32,071 bases of DNA from Acholeplasmatales bacterium (GCA_031284605.1 JAITXV010000105.1:1-32071); one strand, 5' to 3'. Counted from the first letter of the stretch, positions 8,031 to 17,218 are shown. Notes: generated from the letters alone by a model not told the origin. Program-made: numbers and translations.

Positions 8031-11000
8031 ATGAAAACAAGTAAAAACAAGTTATTAAAGTTAGTAAGTATGTTTGTAATGCTTTTAGCATTCGCAGTTG
8101 TATTTTTAGCGCTTAAACCTAGTCATTTAAATGCTGACGATCCGTCTAGTGCTAATTTAAGTTTTGACAGTATGGAACAATTTAGTATGACCCAAGGATA
8201 TGCCAATTGGTATTATGGATACATTCTAAGAGATGATGATGTATTTAATCAATATGGCGAAGAAGAAAGATACGATGGTGTATACGGGAGTGACTGGGGA
8301 ATAATATGGCCAAATAGAATCCATCCAAGTACATCTAGAGATGTAGTTAAACAATTCAAAGTTCCATTTGATGGAGTAGTTAATTTATCTGGATTTTTAG
8401 AGAAAATGTCAGGAGGTGGTTGTGATATAGTTTTTACTATTTATAAAAATGGTATAGAAGAATACACTACTACAATAAATTACGGAGTTCACGAAACTTT
8501 TTTGTTAGAAGATGTCTCTGTAGTACAAAATGATACACTTAATTTTAAATTCCACGGTAGTGGGGGAGGAGATATTTGGTGGAATTCATATGGTGAAACC
8601 CTAAACAATATTATAGTTGATTTCACACAAATAACTGATGAATCTGTTATAAGAAAAATTGAATTTGATTTAGCAGGGTCTGTTGAAGTAGGTAAATTAA
8701 TTGATTTTAGTACTTCTTCTATGAATGTTTATCCTAGTGAATTTTCTTCAAACGTAGGATTTGCTCAAATAAGTGGTGACCAAGTATTTTTAACAGAAGA
8801 AGGTAAATTCATCGCACTTATTACAGGAACTTACCAAATAAATGTTCAAGCGCTTGATTCATTAGGACTTGTAAAAGTTCCTATAGTAGTTACAGAAAGC
8901 ACTAGTGAACACGTATATAATTCAATCCAAGATTTTTCAAGCAATCAAGGAAATAGAGGATGGTATTATTTATATAATGAGGGAGAAGGTTTCTATCCTA
9001 TGGTGTATAATGGTGGTAATTCGTGGTGGAATCATCCAAGCTCTACTTATACTATATCAGATGATAGAATGTTTTGTTTAAATAATGTTTCTCACATCGC
9101 AGCTAAAAAATGGGTAGCACCATTTAGCGGAACAATAGATATATCATCTATAGCAGTAAGAAGTAATTTAAGTGGCTCTACATTTAGATTAGGGGTATAC
9201 CATTATAATAGTGAAAATACTTTAGTAGAAGACCTAACTTATGATCAAGATCATCCTTTATTTACAGATGCATCTTATCCTAAAATATTAAATTATTTAG
9301 AAAGTGTTTCTATTTCTGCAGGAGATTATATATTATTTACTTATGAATATGTAGAAGGAGCTAGTGGAATAACAGGAAGTGATGCTCAAGTAACTCAAAA
9401 TATTGAATATACAGAAGTTACAAGTAGTAATGTACTTATAGAAGAAATAAGCATATTAGGTTCTAGTAGTGTTAGTGTTGGTTCTAGTATTACACTTACA
9501 GCTTCAATATTACCTCTAGACGCAGATATCCAAAGCGTTACTTGGTCAGTTGTTAACACTACAGTATCTTCAGGAACAGGAAACGGGGGATTTGCGTATA
9601 TAGATGAAGGTGGAGTATTAAGTGCTTTTGGTGCTGGAACTGTAACCGTTGTAGCTACAGCAGCTGATTTAAGCGGAGTTATTCAAACTAAAGAAATAAC
9701 TATCACGTCTGTATCTAGTAACAAAAACTTTAGTAATTGGGATGACTATTCTATAATTAACGGTACAAGAAATTGGTTTTACGGATATATTAATCCTTCA
9801 AATTATGATTTTACTTTATCAGAATATTTCCAAGATCAACAAAGATATGATTCAGGAGATTGGGGAATTGTATTTAAAGGCTCTATGCATCCTAGTAGTG
9901 ATATTTCTAATAAACGAGTAGCTCTTTGTTTTAGTGTTCCATTTAATGGTACACTTGATCTTGGATTATTAGTTCAAATATCTGCTTTATCTGCAGGAAT
10001 CCCTGGTGATGGTGTGATAGCTTCATTAGTTTATATTAAAGAAGGAAGTAGCCCTTTAGTACTAACAGATAGTAGTTTTGATTTACTAGCTAATGATTTA
10101 TCACCACACAGTTTTACTACAAGTAGCTTTGAAGTTGAAAAGGGAGATAAATTTTTATATATTTTAAATCCTAGAGGAGCTATTGATGGAGATGAAACTT
10201 TCTTCTTAGGATATTTTAATTATACAGTAGTTAATAGTACAGAAGTTAATGCATTCATTAGTGCCTTAGAAAGTTTACCAGAAGTATTAACTTATCCAGC
10301 TAAAAGCAATGTAGAAAGTGTACAAGCTTTATATAGTGCTTTAACATTATTAGAAAAAGGTTTAGTAGACAGTGAGTATGTAGACATTTTAAATACTGCA
10401 ATACTTACAATGGAAGCTTTAGTTAAAGAACACGACGACAATGCGGCAGCTGACAATGTTATAGTTTTAATTAATCAAATAGGAGTAGTATCATCTTCAA
10501 GCGGAGCATCAATTACTTTAGCTAGAGAAGCTTATAATAATTTAACTGCAGATCAAAAAGCTTTAGTATCTAATTATAGTGTATTAACTCAAGCAGAAAC
10601 TGCTTATATATTAGCAGTAGAAATGGTTATTGTCCAACCTGTTATAGATTTAATTGCATCTTTACCAGAAGTAATAGAACTTAGTGATGAAGAAAGTATT
10701 TTAGCAGCTAGAGAAGCTTACGATAATTTAACAGAAGAAAGACAACTATTAGTTAGTAACTTATCAAAACTAATAGATGCAGAAATTCAATTAGTATTAA
10801 TTAAAGAATATGAAATCATAAGACCTACTATTGAATTAATTGATTCATTACCAGAAGTTATAACTTTAGAAGATGAAGTAACAATATTAAATGCAAGGAA
10901 CGCTTATAATTTACTTACATCTGCTCAAAAGGGAGCTATAAGTAATTATAGTGTATTAGTAGCTGCTGAAGCAACATTAGCTTACTTAAAAGAAATGCTT

Positions 11001-12119
11001 AATGTTACGCCTGTTATTAATTTAATTGATGCACTGCCCGCTATTATTTCGTTAAGTGATGAAAATGCTATAATAAACGCTAGAAATGCTTATAACGCAT
11101 TAAGTACTTATGGTAAATCTCTAGTAACAAATGAAGAAGTTCTAGTAAATGCTGAAAATGCTTTAGTTATAGAAAAACAAAAAGCAGCAGCTAAAATAGT
11201 TGTTGATTTAATAAATTTATTACCAGAAGTTATTACTATAACCGATGAAAACACCATTTTAGAAATAAGATCTGTTTATAACGCATTAAGTGCAGAAGAG
11301 AAAGCTTATGTTACTAATTATAGTGTATTTGAACAAAAAGAAATAGATCTTCAAAATGTAAAAAACGCGATAGCCTTAGCTTTACCTGTAATTACATCAA
11401 TAAGCTTAATAAGCACTGAAGTTACACTTTCTGATAAACAAAACATATTAACTGCAAGAGCTTTATATAATGCGCTTACTGCTTCTGCTAAAGCTTACGT
11501 TACTAATTACAGTGTATTAGTAGCTGCAGAAGCTGCCTTAGCAGGATTAGAATTAGATAAAGAAAAAATAGATCATGTAATAGAAATGATATCTTCTTTG
11601 CCTAGTGTAGCTAGTGTAACCCTTAATTATAAAAATGCTATAGATTTAGTACAATCTTTATTTGATGAATTAACTCAAACTCAAAAAGATGGAGTTACAA
11701 ATATCGCAAAACTTCTAGAATTACAAGCTAAGATAGCAGCTTTAGAACTAGAAAAACAAGAAGCAGATAAAGAGGCTGCTTTAGAGGCCGCTAAAGTGGC
11801 AGCTATTGCCCAGTTAGATAATTATAAAGCTAATTTGAATTACTCAGCATCTAACCTAGAAGATAGAACACTTTATTTAATAAATGCTAAATTAGATATT
11901 AATAACGCTACTTCAGTAGAAGAAATTTCTCAAATAGTTTTAGATACTAAAGCTTTAATTGATAATATAGTAATTGAAACAATTAAAGAGGAAACAGACA
12001 CTCACAAAGACAATAATGTAGTTGAAATTGTTGTTATAATAGTAGTAGTTGTTATATTAGTAGCTGCTGCTATAGTATTAGTAGTAATAGTTATAAAAAA
12101 GAAACATTTAAAAGCATAG
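8031..12119 (+). CDS. Non-catalytic modular surface protein, partner of the upstream hydrolase
   Basis: The start lies 15 bases after the hydrolase stop, with AAAGGAG before the ATG, so the two are co-transcribed. The 1362-aa protein has a signal peptide (about 1-35, ending near LNADD). It carries three copies of the same beta module as the hydrolase (starting near residues 45, 297 and 563, each with QG/NG..NW.YGY and, in two copies, HPS). Two Big-like Ig domains (about 205-290 and 469-560) lie between them. Eight roughly 62-aa helical repeats of the form IxLIxSLPEVITLxDExxIxxARxAYNxLTxxQKxxVSNYSVLxxAE (about 736-1240) follow. A FIVAR-like segment (about 1256-1318) and a C-terminal Val/Ile-rich transmembrane helix with tail KKKHLKA complete it. 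No catalytic domain is visible. The best reading is a glycan-binding or scaffold protein on a long helical stalk; binding function is inferred from shared modules only. Confidence 0.7.
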   Translation: MKTSKNKLLKLVSMFVMLLAFAVVFLALKPSHLNADDPSSANLSFDSMEQFSMTQGYANWYYGYILRDDDVFNQYGEEERYDGVYGSDWGIIWPNRIHPSTSRDVVKQFKVPFDGVVNLSGFLEKMSGGGCDIVFTIYKNGIEEYTTTINYGVHETFLLEDVSVVQNDTLNFKFHGSGGGDIWWNSYGETLNNIIVDFTQITDESVIRKIEFDLAGSVEVGKLIDFSTSSMNVYPSEFSSNVGFAQISGDQVFLTEEGKFIALITGTYQINVQALDSLGLVKVPIVVTESTSEHVYNSIQDFSSNQGNRGWYYLYNEGEGFYPMVYNGGNSWWNHPSSTYTISDDRMFCLNNVSHIAAKKWVAPFSGTIDISSIAVRSNLSGSTFRLGVYHYNSENTLVEDLTYDQDHPLFTDASYPKILNYLESVSISAGDYILFTYEYVEGASGITGSDAQVTQNIEYTEVTSSNVLIEEISILGSSSVSVGSSITLTASILPLDADIQSVTWSVVNTTVSSGTGNGGFAYIDEGGVLSAFGAGTVTVVATAADLSGVIQTKEITITSVSSNKNFSNWDDYSIINGTRNWFYGYINPSNYDFTLSEYFQDQQRYDSGDWGIVFKGSMHPSSDISNKRVALCFSVPFNGTLDLGLLVQISALSAGIPGDGVIASLVYIKEGSSPLVLTDSSFDLLANDLSPHSFTTSSFEVEKGDKFLYILNPRGAIDGDETFFLGYFNYTVVNSTEVNAFISALESLPEVLTYPAKSNVESVQALYSALTLLEKGLVDSEYVDILNTAILTMEALVKEHDDNAAADNVIVLINQIGVVSSSSGASITLAREAYNNLTADQKALVSNYSVLTQAETAYILAVEMVIVQPVIDLIASLPEVIELSDEESILAAREAYDNLTEERQLLVSNLSKLIDAEIQLVLIKEYEIIRPTIELIDSLPEVITLEDEVTILNARNAYNLLTSAQKGAISNYSVLVAAEATLAYLKEMLNVTPVINLIDALPAIISLSDENAIINARNAYNALSTYGKSLVTNEEVLVNAENALVIEKQKAAAKIVVDLINLLPEVITITDENTILEIRSVYNALSAEEKAYVTNYSVFEQKEIDLQNVKNAIALALPVITSISLISTEVTLSDKQNILTARALYNALTASAKAYVTNYSVLVAAEAALAGLELDKEKIDHVIEMISSLPSVASVTLNYKNAIDLVQSLFDELTQTQKDGVTNIAKLLELQAKIAALELEKQEADKEAALEAAKVAAIAQLDNYKANLNYSASNLEDRTLYLINAKLDINNATSVEEISQIVLDTKALIDNIVIETIKEETDTHKDNNVVEIVVIIVVVVILVAAAIVLVVIVIKKKHLKA

Positions 12120-12138
12120 TATAGTATAATTAAAAAAT

Positions 12139-12176
12139 ATAAAGCCTTTGTTTACTTTTGTAAACAAAGGCTTTAT
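12139..12176. terminator. Bidirectional terminator between the surface operon and dnaB
   Basis: A perfect 17-bp stem, ATAAAGCCTTTGTTTAC / GTAAACAAAGGCTTTAT, has a TTTT loop. It lies 19 bases after the stop of the + strand surface gene and 2 bases past the stop of dnaB on the - strand. The longer U-tract is on the - strand side (AAAAAA at 12132-12137), so it serves the convergent dnaB transcript best, but it can stop both. Confidence 0.9.
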
Positions 12177-12178
12177 TA

Positions 12179-13600
12179 TTAATTTGTTTTATTTTCAGGT
12201 GCTTTAATTCTAGCTTCCATTTCAATAAATTGTGAATACTGTTTATAGAATTGATATTCAATAAAGAAACCAGCACCACCGTGTCTATTTTTAGCTAATA
12301 TCAATTGTGTAACACTTGGTTTACCTTCAGTTCCACTAACATCATCTTTTGTTTTATTATAATAGTCTTGTCTATTTAAAAACAACACAACATCCGCATC
12401 TTGTTCAATTGAACCTGAATCCCTTAAATCAGTTAGTTTAGGTTCTTTATCATCCGTATCATCTACTTTTCTATTTAACTGTGCTACTGCTAGTATAGGA
12501 ATCTTTAATTCTTTAGCCATACTTTTTAAACTTCTAGAAATATGAGATACCTCAACTTGTCTATTTTGTCCTTTAGTTTCTCTACTTCCATTAATCAATC
12601 CTAAATAATCTATTACTACCATATCTAAACTACCATTTAGTTTTAATTGTCTAGATTTAGCTCTAATATCTTCAATAGTAGAACTATTAGATTCATCAAA
12701 TAAAATATTTATTCCTTGTATTCTTGAATCTCTAACTTCTCTAAAACTTGTCCAGTCATCAGCGTTTAAATATGCACCTCTTAATTTATGGTTTTCAATC
12801 CCTCCAAGCATTGAAATCATTCTTTTAACTAACTCTTCATTGCTCATTTCTAAACTAAAGAAAGCTATAGTTGGTTTTTTATTAAGTTCAGTAGCAGCTA
12901 CATTTAAAGCTAAATTTAATGCAAAAGCTGTTTTACCCATTCCAGGACGACTAGCTAAAATAATTAAATGACCACTTCCTAAACCATTTAATGCTTTATC
13001 TAACCTAGTATAACCAGTTGATAAACCCTCAAGTGCGTGATTGCTATTAATAATTTTTTCAGATTTAGAATATATTTCTTTTACAATATCATTAATTTTA
13101 GAAAATTCACCTCTTGATTTACCACTAGATAATTCTAAAAGTCTTTTTTCTGCGAAATCTAAATACTCATTACTGCTAATATCTTCTTTAGTAGTTCCTT
13201 CTTCAATTATTTCTTCTGCTGTTTTAATTAATTTTCTTTTTAAAGACACATCTTTAAGTAATTCAACATATGTATCAAAATAAGATGTAGAAGTAATTTC
13301 ATTGTAAATTTCTTGTAAATATTCAATATTTACAACACTAGATGCAGTTTTAGTTTTTTTAGAATCAATATAAGTCTTTTCTAATTCTGAATATATAGTA
13401 ACAGGATCTAAATTTATTATTTCTTTAACATTTTTATTACTTAACGATTTTAAAGATTGATAAATATAAACATGCTTATCAATAAAAAAATCATCTATAT
13501 TAAGTTTATCTAAAAAATGACCTAATAATTTAGGTTCCCACATCACTGAAGAAATAACTGATTTTTCTGCTTCAATGTGAGATGGATATTTTTTTGTCAT
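12179..13600 (-). CDS. dnaB: Replicative DNA helicase DnaB (DnaC in Bacillus naming)
   Basis: This 473-aa protein has the usual family length. The N-terminal helical domain opens with PSHIEAEKSVISSVMWEPKLL. A linker follows, then the RecA-like motor domain with Walker A ASRPGMGKTAFALN, Walker B MVVIDYLGLI and the conserved QLNRKVD and EQDADVVLFLNR motifs. The hexamer unwinds DNA 5' to 3' at the fork and recruits primase. The start codon overlaps the stop of the GdpP-L9 gene in the arrangement TAATG, so translation is coupled. Linkage gdpP-rplI-dnaB is conserved across Bacilli. It is the last gene of the - strand block and is followed directly by the bidirectional terminator. Confidence 0.97.
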   Translation of the reverse strand: MTKKYPSHIEAEKSVISSVMWEPKLLGHFLDKLNIDDFFIDKHVYIYQSLKSLSNKNVKEIINLDPVTIYSELEKTYIDSKKTKTASSVVNIEYLQEIYNEITSTSYFDTYVELLKDVSLKRKLIKTAEEIIEEGTTKEDISSNEYLDFAEKRLLELSSGKSRGEFSKINDIVKEIYSKSEKIINSNHALEGLSTGYTRLDKALNGLGSGHLIILASRPGMGKTAFALNLALNVAATELNKKPTIAFFSLEMSNEELVKRMISMLGGIENHKLRGAYLNADDWTSFREVRDSRIQGINILFDESNSSTIEDIRAKSRQLKLNGSLDMVVIDYLGLINGSRETKGQNRQVEVSHISRSLKSMAKELKIPILAVAQLNRKVDDTDDKEPKLTDLRDSGSIEQDADVVLFLNRQDYYNKTKDDVSGTEGKPSVTQLILAKNRHGGAGFFIEYQFYKQYSQFIEMEARIKAPENKTN

Positions 13601-14043
13601 TATTTACTTACCGCTTGGATATCAAATGTAGCTTTGATGTTTTTATAAATAGTAACAACACATTGGTAAATACCAACTGAACTAATCTCATTTGATAATT
13701 CAATTTTTTTACTATCTAATTTAATAGTATGTTGTTCATAAAATGCATCTATAATTTTACTTTTAGTTATAGAGCCAAATGCTTTACCATTTTCACCTAC
13801 ATTTAAATTAATAACTATATTTTTACCGTTAATATCATTTTTAATTCTATTAGCTAAATCTAATTGTCTTTCTTCTTCTTCATTAGCTTTTCTTTGTTTT
13901 TCACTTAAAATAGATAAATTTTCTTTAGTAGCTAACAAAGCTTTTTTACTAGATACTAAAAATTGTCCGTATCCATTGTTAACTTCAATAATATCTTCAA
14001 TATTACCTCTACCTTTAATATTTTCTAATAATATAATTTTCAT
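13600..14043 (-). CDS. rplI: Ribosomal protein L9, probable internal-start product within the GdpP-L9 gene
   Basis: An in-frame ATG at 14043 opens a 147-aa L9 of normal length, with the typical N-terminal MKIILLENIKGRG and linker helix (KQRKANEEEERQLDLANRI). The upstream - strand bases read GAAGGAGAAAGTAAAATG: a full AAGGAGA Shine-Dalgarno with normal spacing, embedded in the GdpP coding frame. This is stronger than several other start sites in the window. I infer that free L9 is made by internal initiation in addition to, or instead of, the fusion. L9 binds 23S rRNA near the L1 stalk. The stop overlaps the dnaB start. Confidence 0.8.
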   Translation of the reverse strand: MKIILLENIKGRGNIEDIIEVNNGYGQFLVSSKKALLATKENLSILSEKQRKANEEEERQLDLANRIKNDINGKNIVINLNVGENGKAFGSITKSKIIDAFYEQHTIKLDSKKIELSNEISSVGIYQCVVTIYKNIKATFDIQAVSK

Positions 14044-16035
14044 TTTACTTTCTCCTTCATCTTGATATAGTAATGAAATATGGAATTTAATTAAATCCTC
14101 TATTTCAATAACTGTTTTATTTTCTACTACAAATGCTGCAGCGGTAAAATGACCACCACCGCCCAATCCTAAACTTTCTATAATTGATTGTACGTTAATA
14201 ACTCCATAACTTCTAGCAGATACTTTAATAGTATTAGGAGCAATTTTCGCTATAGCGAATGATGCTTCTATATTTCTAATAGATAATCCACTATCAGCTA
14301 TTTGACTAATAACAACTTGATCCATTATTTCATCTACTGTAATAATACAATACTTTTCTTTATATATTTTAGCTATAGACAAAGCAGAATTAATAATCTT
14401 AATAGTTTCAACATCTTTTCTTAACCACTTCTTAGCACTATCAATATTACCATCATAACTTAGTAATTGAGATAAAGCTTCAAAAGTTCTAGCTGTAGTT
14501 TTATTTGTTAAATCTTGAGTATCTATTAATATACCAGCATATAAAAGAGTAGCTTCAGTAGAAGTAATATCTAATTTTTTATCAAAGAAACTAGATAATT
14601 CTAATAACAACTCTATTACACTACTACCTGTTGTTTCTACATAATTATATAAACCACTAATAGCAGCTACATCACTTCTGTGATGGTCTATAACTACTAT
14701 CTTTTTAATTTTATCTAATAATTCAGGTGAATGAACTATATTTCTTTCTTGTGTATCAACAATTATTAATAAACTATTTTCATTAATTAAATCTAGTGCA
14801 GTTTTAGTACTAACTATATCTTTTTTAACAGGATCATTTTCTTCTACTAATTTATTTAATACAGTTACAGTTAATCTTTCTAATCTTTCTTCATCTGCTA
14901 CTATATAACAATCTTTTTTCAAAGTTTTGCATAATTTATCAACTAAGATACCAGAACCTAAACAATCTAAATCACTATACATATGACCCATAACAAATAC
15001 GTTACTAGCAGCACTTATAGCTTCTTTTATTGAATTAGCAGCTACTCTAACATTAACCATACTTTGAGCAGCTATTTTTTGAACTTTAGCACCAAAATAT
15101 TTAATTGATTCGCCTTCGATATTAACAACTACTTGGTCTCCACCTCTTTTTTCAGCTAAGTCAATAGCAGCTAAAGCGTTATCATTGTTATCACTTGCGT
15201 TAGTTTCATAACTAGAAAAACCAATAGATGCACTAACTTTTAAATTGTTATACATAGAAATAGATCTTACTGTTTCTAAAATATCAAATTTACCACTTAT
15301 CATAGCTAAAAGTCTTTCTCTAGTAGTTATGATAATCATTCTATCTTCACTAAAAGGTCTAAGCAAAGAAGTATATTTAGCACACCATGAAGAGATAGCA
15401 CTCATATACTGAGCTTTTAAGCTAGCTTGTTCTGAAACGCCTAAATTAGAAATAGCTTCTTCTAAATAATCAAAATGGATCATACCAATAGCTAAAATGT
15501 TATTTTTATATTTATCTACAGATTCTTCTCTAGTAGTAACATCAAAGATATAAGCGCAGTTATTATCTTTCATATATAAAATATCACACTTCCTATTTTC
15601 TATTGAAATAATAAAAGATTTTTTATTATCGTCAACAGCTGTTTTAAACTCAGGAATAATAGTAGTTATTCTATTACCTAAAGTTTCTTCTTTAAACATC
15701 TGTTTAAAGAAATCATTTGACCACCTGATAATAAAATCTTCTTCAAAGACTACTATTCCAACTGGAACCTCATTTATAATTTGGTCTGATACTTTGTTAA
15801 CGTGATAACTTATCTTATTCCAATGATCAAGTCTTTTTTTATAGTTATCACTTATTTTTTTATAGTGAACTACTACAATAAAAGAAATAGAAAAGCTTAC
15901 AAAAATAACCGCAAGTATTAAACTAATAAAAGCAAGAAGATTTAATGCATTAAAACTCTTTAAATTATTTATATTAAAAAATATGCATAAACCAAGCAAC
16001 AAAACTGATGAAATTAACAATATTATTTTTCTCAT
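13600..16035 (-). CDS. gdpP: Fusion: c-di-AMP phosphodiesterase GdpP + ribosomal protein L9
   Basis: The 811-aa protein starts with two transmembrane helices (about 1-60). A PAS-like domain (about 75-155) and a degenerate GGDEF domain (about 170-305, AEKRGGDQVVVN) follow. The DHH phosphoesterase domain has GHMYSDLDCLGSG near 350 and VIDHHRSD near 448. The DHHA1 domain carries LGLGGGGHFTAAAF near 625. This is the full GdpP (YybT) architecture, which hydrolyses the second messenger c-di-AMP at the membrane. Without any stop codon, residues 665-811 are a complete L9 (MKIILLENIKGRG...). In most Bacilli gdpP and rplI are separate neighbours, so this looks like loss of the gdpP stop. ATG at 16035 follows AGGGG; an extended -10 promoter lies just upstream. 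Confidence 0.93.
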   Translation of the reverse strand: MRKIILLISSVLLLGLCIFFNINNLKSFNALNLLAFISLILAVIFVSFSISFIVVVHYKKISDNYKKRLDHWNKISYHVNKVSDQIINEVPVGIVVFEEDFIIRWSNDFFKQMFKEETLGNRITTIIPEFKTAVDDNKKSFIISIENRKCDILYMKDNNCAYIFDVTTREESVDKYKNNILAIGMIHFDYLEEAISNLGVSEQASLKAQYMSAISSWCAKYTSLLRPFSEDRMIIITTRERLLAMISGKFDILETVRSISMYNNLKVSASIGFSSYETNASDNNDNALAAIDLAEKRGGDQVVVNIEGESIKYFGAKVQKIAAQSMVNVRVAANSIKEAISAASNVFVMGHMYSDLDCLGSGILVDKLCKTLKKDCYIVADEERLERLTVTVLNKLVEENDPVKKDIVSTKTALDLINENSLLIIVDTQERNIVHSPELLDKIKKIVVIDHHRSDVAAISGLYNYVETTGSSVIELLLELSSFFDKKLDITSTEATLLYAGILIDTQDLTNKTTARTFEALSQLLSYDGNIDSAKKWLRKDVETIKIINSALSIAKIYKEKYCIITVDEIMDQVVISQIADSGLSIRNIEASFAIAKIAPNTIKVSARSYGVINVQSIIESLGLGGGGHFTAAAFVVENKTVIEIEDLIKFHISLLYQDEGESKMKIILLENIKGRGNIEDIIEVNNGYGQFLVSSKKALLATKENLSILSEKQRKANEEEERQLDLANRIKNDINGKNIVINLNVGENGKAFGSITKSKIIDAFYEQHTIKLDSKKIELSNEISSVGIYQCVVTIYKNIKATFDIQAVSK

Positions 16036-16055
16036 ATTTCAACCCCTATTATTAC

Positions 16056-16064
16056 ATTATAACA
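16056..16064 (-). promoter_or_regulatory. Extended -10 promoter for gdpP-rplI-dnaB
   Basis: On the - strand TGTTATAAT, a perfect extended -10, lies 20 bases upstream of the gdpP ATG, after the rpsR terminator. It would give a very short leader that still holds the AGGGG ribosome binding site. Confidence 0.6.
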
Positions 16065-16089
16065 TTTTTATTAAAAAAAATTATAAAAA

Positions 16090-16114
16090 AAACCAATAGA
16101 ATGTCTATTGGTTT
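16090..16114 (-). terminator. Intrinsic terminator of the rpsF-ssb-rpsR operon
   Basis: On the - strand AAACCAATAGA CAT TCTATTGGTTT is followed by an uninterrupted T run. It begins 13 bases after the rpsR stop and separates the ribosomal operon from the gdpP promoter. Confidence 0.9.
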
Positions 16115-16127
16115 AAATATTGCTCTT

Positions 16128-16391
16128 TTATTCTCTTACAAAAGGTAATAAAGCCATGATACGTGCTCTTTTAATTGCAGTAGCAAGTTGACGTTGCCAC
16201 TTAGCACTAGTGCCTGTTACTCTACGAGGTAATATTTTACCAGTATCTGAAATATATTTTTTTAATAATTCAGTATCTTTAAAATCAATAAATTCAAACT
16301 TATGATCTGTAAAGAAACAAGTTTTTTTCTTTTTTTGGATTTGTCTTTTTTTACCTTGATAGCCTGAGCTTGGTTTTTGGTTATAACTCAT
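16128..16391 (-). CDS. rpsR: 30S ribosomal protein S18
   Basis: The 87-aa basic protein carries the conserved S18 core: [60 protein letters not shown]. Only one cysteine of the zinc-ribbon form is left, so it is the non-zinc type. S18 forms a dimer with S6 on the 30S platform. It is the third gene of rpsF-ssb-rpsR, 20 bases after ssb with GAGAGG as ribosome binding site, and is followed by a clear terminator. Confidence 0.97.
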   Translation of the reverse strand: MSYNQKPSSGYQGKKRQIQKKKKTCFFTDHKFEFIDFKDTELLKKYISDTGKILPRRVTGTSAKWQRQLATAIKRARIMALLPFVRE

Positions 16392-16411
16392 TTTTATTTT
16401 CCTCTCTTTTT

Positions 16412-16849
16412 TTAAAATGGAACATCATCATCTGTTATTTTTTGAGCTGTCTTGAAATATTCATCTTCGATAGGCTCACTATTTTTAGGACTTTGATAAT
16501 CATTTCCATTACTACTAACATTTTCAGATTTTTTATTTTCTAAAAACTGTATACTATTACACAATACTTCAACAACAGTTCTATTATTTCCATCTTTATC
16601 TTGGTATCTTCTTTCTTGGATAGATCCCTCAATTCCAATCAAACCGCCTTTTTTAATATATGTGCATAAATTTTCTGCTTGATTTCTCCAAGCAACACAC
16701 GGAATGAAATAAGCATCTCTTTCATCTTTTTCAACCGCAAATCTCTTCTTTACCGCTAAACTAAAATTAACTACTGAAATGTTGCTTTCAGTTTTCTTTA
16801 GTTCTGGATCATTTGTTAATCTTCCAACTAAAACAACGCTATTAATCAT
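16412..16849 (-). CDS. ssb: Single-stranded DNA-binding protein
   Basis: This 145-aa protein opens with the OB-fold start [20 protein letters not shown] and continues with [37 protein letters not shown] and [17 protein letters not shown] flexible Asn/Ser-rich linker and the acidic tip DDDVPF follow; the tip docks replication and repair partners. It coats single-stranded DNA as a tetramer. Its start overlaps the rpsF stop by one base (TAATG), so it is translationally coupled, in the gene order conserved in Bacillota. Confidence 0.97.
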   Translation of the reverse strand: MINSVVLVGRLTNDPELKKTESNISVVNFSLAVKKRFAVEKDERDAYFIPCVAWRNQAENLCTYIKKGGLIGIEGSIQERRYQDKDGNNRTVVEVLCNSIQFLENKKSENVSSNGNDYQSPKNSEPIEDEYFKTAQKITDDDVPF

Positions 16850-17139
16850 TAATTGCCCTCTTTGTCAACAATAATGTATCTAATAACATTTTCGGTAAGT
16901 CTAACAACTCTGTTCCATTCTTTTACAGCTTCTGGCGCAGCTTCAACAACTAGCCAAACATAATAGCCTTTTTTAAAATGGTCGATTTCATATGCCAAAT
17001 CTTTTAATCCAGTTTCTTTTAATTCAATAACTTTTGAATCATAAGAACTAAAAATATTATTAAAGCTATCGATAACTTTTTTAATATCTGCACTTTCTAG
17101 ATTTGGTTTTAAAATATAACCTACATCGTATTTTCTCAT
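16849..17139 (-). CDS. rpsF: 30S ribosomal protein S6
   Basis: The 96-aa protein has the S6 ferredoxin-like fold signature: MRKYDVGYILKPNLE, GLKDLAYEIDHFKKGYYVWLVVEAAPEAVKEWNRVVRLTENVIRYIIV. It starts at ATG 17139 after AGGGAGG. First gene of the rpsF-ssb-rpsR operon, with its own extended -10 promoter and a structured leader (listed separately). Confidence 0.97.
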   Translation of the reverse strand: MRKYDVGYILKPNLESADIKKVIDSFNNIFSSYDSKVIELKETGLKDLAYEIDHFKKGYYVWLVVEAAPEAVKEWNRVVRLTENVIRYIIVDKEGN

Positions 17140-17159
17140 AAATTAATTCCTCCCTATGG

Positions 17160-17190
17160 TCTTTTTCGGTTTAGTAACTATACTAAACAA
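17160..17190 (-). promoter_or_regulatory. rpsF leader hairpin with CCG, candidate S6:S18 autoregulatory element
   Basis: On the - strand the leader reads CACACCTTGTTTAGTATAGTTACTAAACCGAAAAAG. It contains a perfect 8-bp stem GTTTAGTA/TACTAAAC with a TAGT loop, immediately followed by CCG. Known S6:S18-binding leaders upstream of rpsF combine a hairpin with a conserved unpaired CCG that mimics the 16S rRNA site. The match is in position and in these two elements only; I could not run a covariance model. Confidence 0.5.
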
Positions 17191-17218
17191 GGTGTGCACT
17201 TATAATAGCGCTTCTTTT

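Noticed and set aside
13600-16035. GdpP-L9 joint as an obvious assembly frameshift
   Set aside because: The two parts are in the same frame with no homopolymer at the joint, and the bases around it form a coherent coding and ribosome-binding sequence. An error is still possible but needs read evidence.
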